Numbered from the stretch's first letter, positions 26,281 through 35,006 are shown. The stretch: 64,000 nt of DNA from Aquabacter sp040755535 (GCA_040755535.1 JBFMAV010000005.1:38972-102971); one strand, 5' to 3'. A program made the numbers and translations. The notes: generated from the letters alone by a model not told the origin.

Positions 26281-27459
26281 ATGAACGGACCGATCGATTG
26301 CGACATCGCCGTTGTGGGCGCCGGTCCTGCCGGCCTCGCCGCCGCCATCGGCCTCTCGCGCAAGGGCGCTCGGACCGTGCTCCTGACCGGCCCCGAGCGC
26401 GCCGCCGATCATCGGACCACGGCACTCATGGAAGGCTCGGTGCGGGTTTTGGACAGTATCGGCGTGTGGAATCGCCTGCGCCCGCACACGACCCCACTGC
26501 GGGACCTGCGCATTGTGGACGCCACGCGTCGCCTTGTGCGGGCCCCCGAAGTGCTGTTCCGCGCCAGCGAGATCGGCCTGGAGGCATTCGGTCACAATAT
26601 CGAGAACGACGCTCTGCGGGGCGAATTGCGGGCCGCTGCCGAGGCTGAGGACGGGCTTGAGGTGATCTCCGCGTCCGCCAAGGGTCACGCTTTGGAGACC
26701 GGGCGCATCGCGATCGCGCTGGAGGACGGGCGCTCCCTCACCGCACGGCTTGCGGTGGCGGCAGACGGTCGCCAGTCCAGGATGCGGACCGCGGCCGGGA
26801 TCGCGATGAAGGCGAGGTCCTATCCCCAGGTCGCGCTCACCTTCACGGTACGCCACACGCGCGCCCATGAGGACATCTCCACCGAATTCCACATGGAGAG
26901 CGGCCCCTTCACGCTGGTTCCCCTCGCCGGCGATCGCTCGTCCATCGTGTGCGTGGTGAGCGAGCGCGACGCGGTGCGCCTGATCGGCCTCGATACACCG
27001 GTCCTCGCCCGCGAACTGGAGCGCCGCGCGGGGTCCCTGCTCGGCACGTTCGAGGTGGAAGAGGGCCGGGGCGCCTTTCCGCTGTCGGCCGAATCCGCCG
27101 AGCGCCTCACCGCGCCACGCCTCGCGCTCATGGCGGAAGCCGCCCATGTGATGCCCCCGATCGGCGCGCAGGGCCTCAATCTCGGCCTGCGCGATGCCGC
27201 CGCGCTTCTGGAAATTGCGGGCGCGGCCGTGGAACGCGGCCAGGATCCGGGCGATGAGAGCGTGCTCGCGCGCTACGCCGCGCGGCGGCGGCGCGACATC
27301 GATTCGCGCATGGCGGCGGTGGATATTCTCAACCGCTCGCTTCTGTCAGACCTCGTGCCCATGCAGGGGCTCCGCGGTTTTGGCCTCTATATGATGGACA
27401 AGGTCGGGCCGCTGCGGCGCGGTCTGATGCGGCTCGGCGCCGGGCTCAACGCCGCCTGA
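26281..27459 (+). CDS. UbiH/UbiF/COQ6-family FAD monooxygenase
   Basis: A 392-residue flavoprotein that probably hydroxylates the ubiquinone ring. The FAD-binding start is CDIAVVGAGPAGLAAAIGLS, the middle motif LAVAADGRQSRMR, and the second FAD motif AEAAHVMPPIGAQGLNLGLRD, where the usual GD before AAH reads AE. Which ring position it hydroxylates cannot be told. It is divergent from the quinone oxidoreductase across a 183-bp gap. Confidence 0.9.
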   Translation: MNGPIDCDIAVVGAGPAGLAAAIGLSRKGARTVLLTGPERAADHRTTALMEGSVRVLDSIGVWNRLRPHTTPLRDLRIVDATRRLVRAPEVLFRASEIGLEAFGHNIENDALRGELRAAAEAEDGLEVISASAKGHALETGRIAIALEDGRSLTARLAVAADGRQSRMRTAAGIAMKARSYPQVALTFTVRHTRAHEDISTEFHMESGPFTLVPLAGDRSSIVCVVSERDAVRLIGLDTPVLARELERRAGSLLGTFEVEEGRGAFPLSAESAERLTAPRLALMAEAAHVMPPIGAQGLNLGLRDAAALLEIAGAAVERGQDPGDESVLARYAARRRRDIDSRMAAVDILNRSLLSDLVPMQGLRGFGLYMMDKVGPLRRGLMRLGAGLNAA

Positions 27460-27462
27460 GCT

Positions 27463-28422
27463 TCACCACAGCCCGCCCAGCGGCAGAAGATGCTGCTGGA
27501 GCAGATAGAGAACGCCGGTCACGCTCGCGACGGAAGCGAGCGTGCCCAGCAGCACGGCGGCGGATGCCTGCTCCACATAGACATTGTATTGCCGCGCCAA
27601 CACGAAGCAGTTCAGCGCCGGCGGAAGCGACGCCATCAGCACGCCGGTCTCCACCCAGCTGCGCGAGACGCTGGCGAGCGTCGTCAGCGAAATCAGCGCG
27701 ATCACCGGATGCACCACCAGCTTGATGGCGAGCAGTGGCGCGAGTTCCCGCGGCACATGGCCGAGCGGACGCAGCGCCACGGTGACGCCCAGAGTGAACA
27801 GGGCGCAGGGGGCGGCGGCGTTTTTCAGGAAATCCAGCATCCGCTCCACCGCGCCCGGTGCCCGGAACTCGGCCCAGGCGGCGAGCACGCCGAGCAGCGT
27901 CGCGATGTTGAAGGGGTGGGTCAGCACCCGCTTCACCACCAGCAGCAGCGTCGCCCCGAGCGAGCCCTGCCCGCCCTTCACGGCCACCAGCAGCGGGACC
28001 AAAGTGAAGAAGAACATGCTGTCGCAGGCAAAGATCAGCGCCGCGGGCGTCGCCGCCTCCTGGCCGAGCGCGGCGAGCGTCAGGCCCGGCCCCATATAGC
28101 CCACATTGGCATAAGCACCGACCGTGGTGGCGATGGCGGATTCGGCGAGATTGCCGCGTCGCAGCCACAGACTGACCAGCAAGGCGAGGCCTGCCGTGAT
28201 CGAAGTGGAGGCCATCACGGCCAGGATGAAGCCGGGATTGACCAGTTCGGAGAAGGGGGTTTCGGCGACGATCCGGTAAAACAGCGCGGGCAGCGCCAGA
28301 TAGATGATGAAGAAGGACAGCCAGGCGAGCCCCGCCTCCGGCAAGCGCACGAAACGCCCGCAGCCATAGCCGAGGAAAATCAGGCCGAAAAAGGGGAAGG
28401 CGAGGCCGAAGAGATCCGACAT
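27463..28422 (-). CDS. AEC-family transporter (auxin efflux carrier-like)
   Basis: A 319-residue membrane protein with about ten hydrophobic segments and the AEC features: an N-terminal GLIFLGYGCGRF helix, the NPGFILAV segment, and a C-terminal half with PALNCFVLARQYNVY. Bacterial AEC proteins (MdcF, MleP) export or exchange malonate, malate and similar acids. The substrate here is unknown. It converges with the UbiH-family gene with 3 bases between stops. Confidence 0.87.
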   Translation of the reverse strand: MSDLFGLAFPFFGLIFLGYGCGRFVRLPEAGLAWLSFFIIYLALPALFYRIVAETPFSELVNPGFILAVMASTSITAGLALLVSLWLRRGNLAESAIATTVGAYANVGYMGPGLTLAALGQEAATPAALIFACDSMFFFTLVPLLVAVKGGQGSLGATLLLVVKRVLTHPFNIATLLGVLAAWAEFRAPGAVERMLDFLKNAAAPCALFTLGVTVALRPLGHVPRELAPLLAIKLVVHPVIALISLTTLASVSRSWVETGVLMASLPPALNCFVLARQYNVYVEQASAAVLLGTLASVASVTGVLYLLQQHLLPLGGLW

Positions 28423-28622
28423 GAAGATCGCGCGGGGCGGGAAGACTGCAAGTTCAGCCACCTTTAGGGTGCGCGCTGCCGCTGGGAAAGGGGCTTTGAC
28501 GGGGAACTTTGCGTTGCGCCATGCACAGGGCGTGCAGCTTCGCCCTTTCCCCCTCTTGAATCCTGCCCCTCATCGCAGTAGGTTCCGCGCCTCTTCGGGA
28601 CGCCGCACGCGCCCCGAGCTTT

Positions 28623-28699
28623 GCAGCTGTAGCTCAGTTGGTTAGAGCGCCGGTCTGTGGAACCGGAGGTCGGTGGTTCGAGCCCACCCAGCTGTACCA
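28623..28699 (+). tRNA. tRNA-His (GTG)
   Basis: A full cloverleaf: acceptor GCAGCTG pairing with CAGCTGT, D-arm GCTCAGTTGG, anticodon loop with GTG between CCGGT and ACCGG, T-arm GGTGG-TTCGAGC-CCACC, and encoded CCA. The discriminator is A and the base before position 1 is T, so no G-1 is encoded. This matches the divergent tRNA-His of many alphaproteobacteria, which lack G-1 and have A73. Confidence 0.95.
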
Positions 28700-28789
28700 T
28701 TCCATTTTCCCTTTCTGATGGCTCTGCGGCGCTTTGCCGGTGGCGCGCCGCCGTCTTACTGTGCGCGCTCTTTCTGTCCGGAGCCGCGC

Positions 28790-29866
28790 GTGAGCCCGAC
28801 GCCCCCCCATCCCGTGTCCCTCGGTGATTATGAGCGCCATGCGGCGACGCTGATGAGCCCCATGGTTCAGGCCTATGTGGACGGGGGCGCGGGGGACGAG
28901 CTGACCCTCGCCCGCAACCGGGCCGCGTTCGACGCCCTCTGCCTCTCGACCCGCGTTCTGCGGTCCATGGCGGACGCGAGCACGGCGCTGCGCCTGCTGG
29001 GACTGGCGCTCGACCATCCCATCCTCCTGGCTCCGGTCGCCTATCACAAGCTGGTCCACGCGCAGGGCGAGATCGCCACCGCCCAGGGCGCGGGCGCGGC
29101 GCGGGCGGCTCTCGTTGTTAGTACTCAGGCCAGCACGCGCCTGGAGGACATTGCCGCGGCGGCCACCGCCCCGCTTTTCTTCCAGCTCTATATCCAGCCC
29201 GACCGTGGCTTCACCCATGCGCTGGCCGCCCGCGCGCAAGCGGCAGGCTACCGGGCTCTCATGGTCACGGTGGATGCGCCCGCAAGCCTGCGGAACCGCG
29301 AGCAGCGGGTCGGATTCCGCCTGCCGCCCGGCGTTTCGGCGGTCAATCTCGAAGGTCTCACCGCCCCGCCCGCTCAAGCTGGCGCCATCGGCCAGAGCCC
29401 GCTCTTTTCGGGCTTTCTCGCAGGCAGCGCCACCTGGGACGATATTGCCGCGCTCAAGCACGTGAGCGACCTGCCGGTCGTGCTCAAGGGCATCCTCTCT
29501 CCCGAGGACGCCCGTGAGGCGGTCGAGGTGGGTGCGGACGCCATCGTGGTGTCGAATCATGGCGGGCGGGTCCTCGATACGCTGCCTGCGACCATCGAGG
29601 CCCTGCCCCGCGTCGCCGACGCCGTTCAGGGCGCCGTGCCGATCCTGCTGGACGGTGGCGTTCGCAGAGGCACGGACATCGTGAAGGCCCTGGCCCTCGG
29701 CGCCAGCGCGGTGATGATCGGACGTCCCTATATCCATGCGCTGTGCGCGGGCGGCGCGGCGGGCGTCGCCCATGCCGTCCATCTGCTGAGGGCCGAACTG
29801 GAGGTGGCGATGGCGCTCACCGGCTGCGCGCGCCTCCAGGAGATCGACCGCAGGGTGCTGTGGTGA
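28790..29866 (+). CDS. FMN-dependent alpha-hydroxy-acid oxidase/dehydrogenase
   Basis: A 358-residue TIM-barrel flavoprotein of the lactate/glycolate oxidase family. Seen are HPVSLGDYERHAATLMSP at the start, PILLAPVAYHKL, LFFQLYIQPDRGFT, the catalytic His/Arg in VVSNHGGRVLDTLPA, and the FMN-phosphate segment LLDGGVRRGTDIVKALALGASAV. It oxidises an L-2-hydroxyacid to the 2-oxoacid; which acid is unclear. The start is the GTG at 28790; a longer frame would run into tRNA-His. The upstream region is short (90 bases). Confidence 0.88.
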   Translation: MSPTPPHPVSLGDYERHAATLMSPMVQAYVDGGAGDELTLARNRAAFDALCLSTRVLRSMADASTALRLLGLALDHPILLAPVAYHKLVHAQGEIATAQGAGAARAALVVSTQASTRLEDIAAAATAPLFFQLYIQPDRGFTHALAARAQAAGYRALMVTVDAPASLRNREQRVGFRLPPGVSAVNLEGLTAPPAQAGAIGQSPLFSGFLAGSATWDDIAALKHVSDLPVVLKGILSPEDAREAVEVGADAIVVSNHGGRVLDTLPATIEALPRVADAVQGAVPILLDGGVRRGTDIVKALALGASAVMIGRPYIHALCAGGAAGVAHAVHLLRAELEVAMALTGCARLQEIDRRVLW

Positions 29867-29871
29867 GCGTG

Positions 29872-29897
29872 GGAACCGTCCCGCCCACGCTTGCGTT
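29872..29897 (+). promoter_or_regulatory. EcfG-type general-stress promoter
   Basis: GGAAC at 29872-29876, a 17-base spacer, then CGTT at 29894-29897. This is a full match to the GGAAC-N16/17-CGTT consensus of the alphaproteobacterial general-stress sigma factor. The start codon of the 48-residue membrane protein follows 27 bases later. Confidence 0.65.
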
Positions 29898-29923
29898 ATC
29901 CCGGCACAAACGGAGACTTCGCA

Positions 29924-30070
29924 ATGCCGAAAGCAGCGCTTTACACCATCATCGCGGTCCTTCTCATCGGCGGGGGCATCGTGGCCTACCAGCAGTATGA
30001 AAAAGAGCAGAACACGCTTCAGATCGAGGTCGGCCCGAATGGCATGAAGGTCGATCCCCCGAGCCGCTGA
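29924..30070 (+). CDS. 48-residue single-pass membrane protein
   Basis: A very short gene. The product has one membrane helix (ALYTIIAVLLIGGGIVAYQQ, residues 5-24), then a hydrophilic tail ending GPNGMKVDPPSR. CGGAGA lies about 8 bases before the ATG. Support comes from the ribosome site, the sharp membrane/hydrophilic division and the EcfG-type promoter just upstream. I do not recognise a family; small stress-induced membrane proteins of this shape occur in Hyphomicrobiales. Confidence 0.65.
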   Translation: MPKAALYTIIAVLLIGGGIVAYQQYEKEQNTLQIEVGPNGMKVDPPSR

Positions 30071-30105
30071 GGCGCGAAATCCGCCGTGACATCAATGGCC
30101 AAGTT

Positions 30106-30130
30106 GGAACGCTCCAGGGGCGGCCGGGTT
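30106..30130 (+). promoter_or_regulatory. EcfG-type general-stress promoter
   Basis: GGAAC at 30106-30110, a 16-base spacer and GGTT at 30127-30130, 40 bases before the KGG-protein gene. The -10 has G in place of C at the first position, a common variant. Confidence 0.6.
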
Positions 30131-30169
30131 GATTAGGCGAGGCTGGGAATAACCACCGAGGAGACTCAG

Positions 30170-30451
30170 ATGGCCAATTCCGATCAGAATCGCGGCAATC
30201 CCGGCAACTTTGCCAATGACCGCGACCGCGCATCCGAAGCCGGCCGAAAGGGCAGTGAATCGAGCGGCAACCAGCAGTCCCAATCTTCGGGCGGCCAAGG
30301 TCAGATGGGCGGCGGAAACTTCGCCCAGAATCCCGACCGCGCCGCGGAAGCAGGCCGCAAGGGTGGCCAGAATGTTCCGGACGAAAAGCGGTCATTCTCG
30401 CAGGACCACGACCTCGCGTCCGAAGCCGGCCGCAAGGGCGGCCAGAGCTGA
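30170..30451 (+). CDS. KGG-repeat stress protein (Con-10/YciG-like)
   Basis: A 93-residue, highly hydrophilic, probably disordered protein. The unit (D)RASEAGRKG/GRKGGQ occurs three times: residues 19-29 (DRASEAGRKGS), 56-66 (DRAAEAGRKGG) and 79-93 (HDLASEAGRKGGQS). This is the stress-induced KGG family related to fungal conidiation protein Con-10 and E. coli YciG. Such proteins are induced in stationary phase or by desiccation and are thought to protect other molecules. The EcfG-type promoter upstream agrees. Confidence 0.9.
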   Translation: MANSDQNRGNPGNFANDRDRASEAGRKGSESSGNQQSQSSGGQGQMGGGNFAQNPDRAAEAGRKGGQNVPDEKRSFSQDHDLASEAGRKGGQS

Positions 30452-30522
30452 CGCATCACGTCATTGAGGACAAGCCGGTCGGCGATCCATTCCGGAGGCC
30501 ATTCGGCACAGGGTCGATGACA

Positions 30523-30552
30523 GAAGGGCGCTCCCTCGGGGGCGCCCTTTTT
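30523..30552 (+). terminator. Rho-independent terminator after the KGG gene
   Basis: AAGGGCGCTCCC, a short loop, then GGGGGCGCCC followed by TTTTT. It lies 72 bases after the stop codon. Confidence 0.8.
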
Positions 30553-30659
30553 CATGGCAATGGCAATGCTTTCGGAAATGGATGTATTAGCCTGCAAACA
30601 TTCATATCACTGTCAAATCAAGAGAGGAGGTGTGCCCGCGTATTTGATCGGATCGTCCC

Positions 30660-32432
30660 ATGACCCTCGTTGCAGATTTATCCGCATCCTCTCGCAGCAC
30701 GCGTACGCGCACAACGAAGAGGACGATATTACCGCGCATTCCTTTTGGTCCGCTTCACCTCACCATTGGCCGCAAGCTTGCGGGCGTGGTCGGCCTTCTG
30801 TCGCTGCTCACTGTCTGCGTCGCGGTTCTCAGCTACGTGCAGATTGCCTCCGAACAGCGCCGGGCGGCTGACGTGGAGGCTGTGTGGACCCTTGCCTTCC
30901 AAGCGCAGAACCTCGCCCGCTCGATCGAGCATGCGGTGGTAGTGGCGAACGCCGTCTACACCGCGAAGGACAAGACTGCCGCAAAGCAAAAGCTCGAAGG
31001 CCTTGAGAGCGCGCTCAACGAAGTGACTACGGCGCGCGAGACTTTTTTTGTCGCGCTCGGCGAACGGCTGGAGCCTATGCGCAAGCTGCGCCTGCAGAAC
31101 CAGATCAATGAATTCATCGCCTATCAGAAGGACACCGCCGAGCTTGGCCTGACCATCTCGCCACAGGCGGCCCTGCTGCAGGCTTCGGAAGAGCCCACCA
31201 TTCGCAGTCGGGAACAGATGGTAAAGGCCATCGAGGCGCTGGGCGCGGAAACCCTCGCCGGCCTGAACGCGGCCAAAGACAAGGCCGCGGCGGAGCGCGC
31301 GGACGCGCAGGTCGCCCTGATCGCCATTCCCGCAGTGGGGCTGGTTTTGGCTCTGCTCGGCGCGGTGGCCGTCACTGTCGGGCAGATCCAACGCCCGCTC
31401 GCACGGCTGAAGACCACCATGACCGCCCTGGCGGCCAATGATTTGTCTGTCGAAGTTCCCTTCACGACGCATCGCGACGAAATCGGCGAAATGGCCGCTT
31501 CGATCGCGGTGTTCCAGCGCGCGCTCATCGAAAAGACCGAGGCGGATGCGCGCCTGCAGGTCAAGGCCGCGGCGGAGCATAAGCGGCTGGAAACGCTCTC
31601 GGAGGCCGCGCGCGCCTTTGAGGCTGACGCTCTGGGCATGATGCAGGCGGTGCGCGAGGCGACGCAGCGCATGAGCAGCGCGGCCCAGGCCATGGCGAGC
31701 GCTTCCGACGAGACGGAAAAGGAGACGGTGGTCGTGGCCGACGCCGCCGCCGCGTCCGCCCGGGCGGTGGATTCCATCGCCGATCACGCCACCCAGCTTT
31801 CCACTGCCGCCAACGGCATCGGCGAGCGCATCCGCAGCACCAGCAACATGGCGATCGCCGCGCTGAATGAGACCCGCCAGACCAGTGTCGCCGCGGACGG
31901 ACTGGTGCGTGCCGTCTCGGAGATCGGCGCGGTCATAGACATGATCAGCGCCATCGCCGGCCAGACCAACCTGCTGGCGCTCAATGCCAGCATCGAGGCG
32001 GCCCGCGCCGGGGATATGGGTCGCGGATTCGCGGTGGTGGCCAGCGAGGTGAAGACACTGGCTCAGCAGACGGCGGACGCCACCGCTCAGGTGACGGCCC
32101 AGATCCAGTCCATCCAGCAGGCGAGCAGGGACACCGCCCAGGCAGTTGGCGCCATCGGCTCCACCATCGAGCAAATGACGGCGCTGGCGGGCGAAGTCGC
32201 GGCCGCCGCCCACCAGCAGGAAATCTCGGTGCGCGATATCGCCATAGGCCTGGGCGAGGCTGCCGGCGGATCGCAGACCGTCTCCAAGAGTATCGCCAGC
32301 GTGCGCTCGTCCGTGCTCTCACAAGGCACGCATTTCGACGATGTCCAGGCCCTGGCGGGACAATTGGACGAAGGTGCGCGCACATTGGCGGAGTCGGTGG
32401 ACCGGTTCCTGATCTGCGTCCGGGCGGCCTGA
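30660..32432 (+). CDS. Methyl-accepting chemotaxis protein with HAMP domain
   Basis: A 590-residue transmembrane chemoreceptor. After a basic N-terminus, TM1 covers about residues 38-62 and TM2 about 220-242; the periplasmic helical bundle between them is the sensor. HAMP follows (PLARLKTTMTALAANDLSVEVPF), then the signalling hairpin whose tip is DMISAIAGQTNLLALNASIE and EAARAGDMGRGFAVVASEVK. The ligand is unknown; no chemotaxis operon is near. The start is uncertain: ATG 30660 has no good ribosome site, while a strong AGAGGAGG lies 30 bases upstream, where the in-phase frame has a stop. Confidence 0.9.
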   Translation: MTLVADLSASSRSTRTRTTKRTILPRIPFGPLHLTIGRKLAGVVGLLSLLTVCVAVLSYVQIASEQRRAADVEAVWTLAFQAQNLARSIEHAVVVANAVYTAKDKTAAKQKLEGLESALNEVTTARETFFVALGERLEPMRKLRLQNQINEFIAYQKDTAELGLTISPQAALLQASEEPTIRSREQMVKAIEALGAETLAGLNAAKDKAAAERADAQVALIAIPAVGLVLALLGAVAVTVGQIQRPLARLKTTMTALAANDLSVEVPFTTHRDEIGEMAASIAVFQRALIEKTEADARLQVKAAAEHKRLETLSEAARAFEADALGMMQAVREATQRMSSAAQAMASASDETEKETVVVADAAAASARAVDSIADHATQLSTAANGIGERIRSTSNMAIAALNETRQTSVAADGLVRAVSEIGAVIDMISAIAGQTNLLALNASIEAARAGDMGRGFAVVASEVKTLAQQTADATAQVTAQIQSIQQASRDTAQAVGAIGSTIEQMTALAGEVAAAAHQQEISVRDIAIGLGEAAGGSQTVSKSIASVRSSVLSQGTHFDDVQALAGQLDEGARTLAESVDRFLICVRAA

Positions 32433-32460
32433 CGCAGCGCCGCCGCGTATCTTGGGCTTT

Positions 32461-32660
32461 GCGAAATGCCCTAAAGTCGCCGCGATTTCCCGCTGTGTAT
32501 GCGGCTATCGAGATCGCGCGCTGGGTTAGGAAGATCCCCTTGGGCCCGTAGCCCCAGCGCCGACGTCGCGACGAACGGTCCCCGTGGGGGCTCCGTCATG
32601 GCCGTTGAAGCGAGGTCATGCGCCCCGTCCGGGATACCGGGCGGGGCGTTTCGCTTTTCC
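32461..32660 (+). ncRNA. Highly structured RNA candidate ending in a terminator hairpin
   Basis: No protein is encoded here, yet perfect inverted repeats follow one another. CGCGAT (32481) pairs with ATCGCG (32513), with CCGC/GCGG inside. GCGCTGGG (32518) pairs with CCCAGCGC (32553). ACGG/CCGT encloses a C-run and a G-run at 32575-32596. CATGGCC pairs with GGTCATG at about 32597-32620. An 11-bp GC stem with a GATA loop ends at 32647, followed by GTTTCGCTTTT. In addition GCGAAATGCCC at 32461 can pair with GGGCGTTTCGC at 32644-32654, competing with the last hairpin. Strand and identity are inferred from the T-run; I do not recognise an RNA family. Confidence 0.45.
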
Positions 32661-32806
32661 CCTTCTGGTGCGCGCCCGCACTGTCTCCTGCCTGCCGACG
32701 ACGCAGGGCACGAATTTTTCTTTTGTCTTGTAGATGATCGTTTCTGCCGCGCTGTATTTTTTCGCATAGCGCCGCTTCAGCCTATAGGTGTTCTGGCATT
32801 TTATTT

Positions 32807-32832
32807 GGAACAAGACTGAAAAGGGCTGGGTT
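32807..32832 (+). promoter_or_regulatory. EcfG-type general-stress promoter before the alcohol dehydrogenase
   Basis: GGAAC at 32807-32811, a 17-base spacer and GGTT at 32829-32832, leaving about 45 bases to the dehydrogenase start codon. Confidence 0.55.
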
Positions 32833-32885
32833 GCTCACGGACTCCCCTCGGCTTCAAAAGCCGATTCCCATTCTCCGGAGGCCCC

Positions 32886-34055
32886 ATGAAAGCCCTCACC
32901 TGGCACGGCAAAGGCGACATTCGCTGCGAGAGCGTGCCGGATCCACAAATCCAGCATGGGCGCGATGCCATCATCAAGGTCACGGCCTGCGCCATCTGCG
33001 GGTCGGATCTTCACATCTATGGCGGCATCATCCCGGGCATGGAACATGGCGACGTGCTGGGTCACGAGACCATGGGCGAAGTGGTGGAGGTGGGGCGCGA
33101 CAACGCGGCGCTGAAGGTGGGGGACCGCGTTGTGGTCCCCTTCACGATCGCTTGCGGAGAGTGCTTTTTCTGCAAGCGCGGCTTCTTTTCCGGCTGCGAA
33201 CGGTCCAATCCCAATCATGGGGCAGCGGAGAAAATGTGGGGGCACTCGCCGGCGGGCCTGTTCGGCTATTCCCATCTGCTCGGCGGCTATGCCGGGGGCC
33301 AAGCTGAATATCTGCGCATTCCCTTCGCCGACAGCGGTCCCATCAAGGTGCCAAACGGCCTGACCGATGAACAGGTGCTGTTTCTGTCGGACATCTTCCC
33401 CACCGGCTACATGGCCGCCGAGTTCTGCGACATCAAGCCGGGCGACACCATCGCCATCTGGGGATGCGGGCCAGTCGGCCAGATGGCCATCCGCAGTGCC
33501 TTCATGCTGGGCGCGGAGCGGGTGATCGCCATCGACACGGTGCCCGAGCGCCTCGCCCTCGCCCAGGCCTCCGGGGCGCTGACCTTGGATTTCATGGACG
33601 AGGACATTTACGACCGCATCCGCGACCTCACCAACGGTCGGGGCGCGGACGCGTGCATCGATGCCGTGGGGACGGAGGCCGAGCCGATGTCCTCCACCTA
33701 TGCGCTCATCGACCGCATCAAGACCGCGACCTTCATGGGCACGGATCGGCCCCATGTGCTGCGTCAGGCCATCCAATGCTGCCGGAATTTCGGCGTCGTC
33801 TCCATCGTCGGCGTCTATGGCGGCTTTTTGGACAAGGTGCCCATGGGCTCCGCCATCAATCGGGGCCTAACCTTCCGCATGGCCCAGACACCAGTGCAGC
33901 GCTATCTGGAGCGCCTGATGGCCCGCATCGAGGCGGGCGAGATCGACCCCTCCTTCGTAATCACACATCGCGCGTCCCTTGAGGACGGCCCGGAACTCTA
34001 CAAAACGTTCCGCGACAAGCAGGATGGCTGCATCAAGGTGGTGCTGAAGCCCTGA
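32886..34055 (+). CDS. Zinc-dependent alcohol dehydrogenase (formaldehyde dehydrogenase-like)
   Basis: A 389-residue medium-chain dehydrogenase of the glutathione-independent formaldehyde-dehydrogenase type. The catalytic zinc segment is CGSDLHIYGG with GHETMGEVVE; the structural-zinc cysteines are in CGECFFCKRGFFSGC; NAD binds at WGCGPVGQMAIRSA. Length and the HIYGG motif fit the group acting on formaldehyde and other short alcohols or aldehydes; the exact substrate is unknown. CGGAGG precedes the ATG. The EcfG-like site upstream suggests stress induction. Confidence 0.9.
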   Translation: MKALTWHGKGDIRCESVPDPQIQHGRDAIIKVTACAICGSDLHIYGGIIPGMEHGDVLGHETMGEVVEVGRDNAALKVGDRVVVPFTIACGECFFCKRGFFSGCERSNPNHGAAEKMWGHSPAGLFGYSHLLGGYAGGQAEYLRIPFADSGPIKVPNGLTDEQVLFLSDIFPTGYMAAEFCDIKPGDTIAIWGCGPVGQMAIRSAFMLGAERVIAIDTVPERLALAQASGALTLDFMDEDIYDRIRDLTNGRGADACIDAVGTEAEPMSSTYALIDRIKTATFMGTDRPHVLRQAIQCCRNFGVVSIVGVYGGFLDKVPMGSAINRGLTFRMAQTPVQRYLERLMARIEAGEIDPSFVITHRASLEDGPELYKTFRDKQDGCIKVVLKP

Positions 34056-34134
34056 TTTTGGCCCCTGGCGTGCCGGGCGGCATGTGTCCCCGGCCTCCCA
34101 AACTCCCCAGTCTGCGCACAAAATGGAGGCCATA

Positions 34135-34926
34135 ATGGCCGAGACACGCCACCTTGCGGTCGTCACGGGTGCATCGTCCGGGATCGGCTACGAACTCGCG
34201 CTGCTCTGTGCGCGAAACGGCTTCGACCTGGTGGTCGCGGCCGACGATCCCGACATCGAAATGGCCGGCCGCGCCTTGCGTGCCGCTGGCGCGGAGGTCG
34301 AGACGCTCACAGTGGATCTCTCCACCCTCGAGGGCGTCGATACGCTCTATGCCGCCGTGCTGGCCACCGGGCGCCCGGTGGACGCGCTGCTCGCCAATGC
34401 GGGCCATGGATTGGGAAAGGGCTTCCTCGACCAGGATTTCGCCCAGGTTCGGCATCTGATCGATACCAATATCACCGGAACGCTCTATCTCATCCACAGG
34501 ATCGGCAATGACATGCGCGCCCGAAATGCCGGGCGGATCCTGATCACCGGCTCTATCGCTGGCTTCATGCCGGGCGCCTTCCAGGCGGTCTATAACGCCA
34601 GCAAGGCCTTCGTGGATTCCTTCTCCTGGGCGGTGCGCAACGAGCTGAAGGACAGCGGTGTCACCGTCACCTGCCTCATGCCGGGGCCGACGGACACCGC
34701 GTTTTTCGAACGCGCGAACCTGATGGATACCCAGGTTGGCCAGCAGAAGAAGGACGACCCCGCGATGGTGGCACAGGCGGGCTTTGACGCGATGATGGCG
34801 GGGGAAGGCGACGTGGTCGCGGGATGGAAGAATAAGCTCCAATCCGCCCTGGCAAACGTCACGCCCGCCGGGACCCTCGCCGAAATGCACCGCAAAATGA
34901 CCGAACCCGGATCGGGGACGCACTGA
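34135..34926 (+). CDS. Short-chain dehydrogenase/reductase
   Basis: A 263-residue SDR. The cofactor loop is VVTGASSGIGYELA, the NAG motif LLANAGHG, and the catalytic Ser, Tyr and Lys lie in ITGSIAGFMPGAFQAVYNASKAF. The acidic residues after beta-2 (AADDPDIEMAG) point to NAD rather than NADP. The product is unknown. GGAGG is 6 bases before ATG 34135, while an in-frame ATG at 34123 overlaps that site and is rejected. It may be co-transcribed with the alcohol dehydrogenase 80 bases upstream. Confidence 0.88.
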   Translation: MAETRHLAVVTGASSGIGYELALLCARNGFDLVVAADDPDIEMAGRALRAAGAEVETLTVDLSTLEGVDTLYAAVLATGRPVDALLANAGHGLGKGFLDQDFAQVRHLIDTNITGTLYLIHRIGNDMRARNAGRILITGSIAGFMPGAFQAVYNASKAFVDSFSWAVRNELKDSGVTVTCLMPGPTDTAFFERANLMDTQVGQQKKDDPAMVAQAGFDAMMAGEGDVVAGWKNKLQSALANVTPAGTLAEMHRKMTEPGSGTH

Positions 34927-34958
34927 GTAAGTCTCGCAAAACGTCACAGGCGATATAT

Positions 34959-34997
34959 AACAAGGCCCATGCGCTCGGCGAGCGAATGGGCCTTGTT
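34959..34997. terminator. Bidirectional terminator between convergent genes
   Basis: AACAAGGCCCAT (34959-34970) and ATGGGCCTTGTT (34986-34997) are perfect inverted repeats with a nested CGCTC/GAGCG hairpin. The A and T ends serve both strands, between the SDR and the DUF892 gene. Confidence 0.85.
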
Positions 34998-35006
34998 TGT
35001 CTGGGT

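Noticed and set aside
32461..32660. Assignment of the structured region as 6S RNA, cobalamin riboswitch or SRP RNA
   Set aside because: The conserved boxes of those families that I can recall are not present; the region is left as an unidentified RNA candidate.
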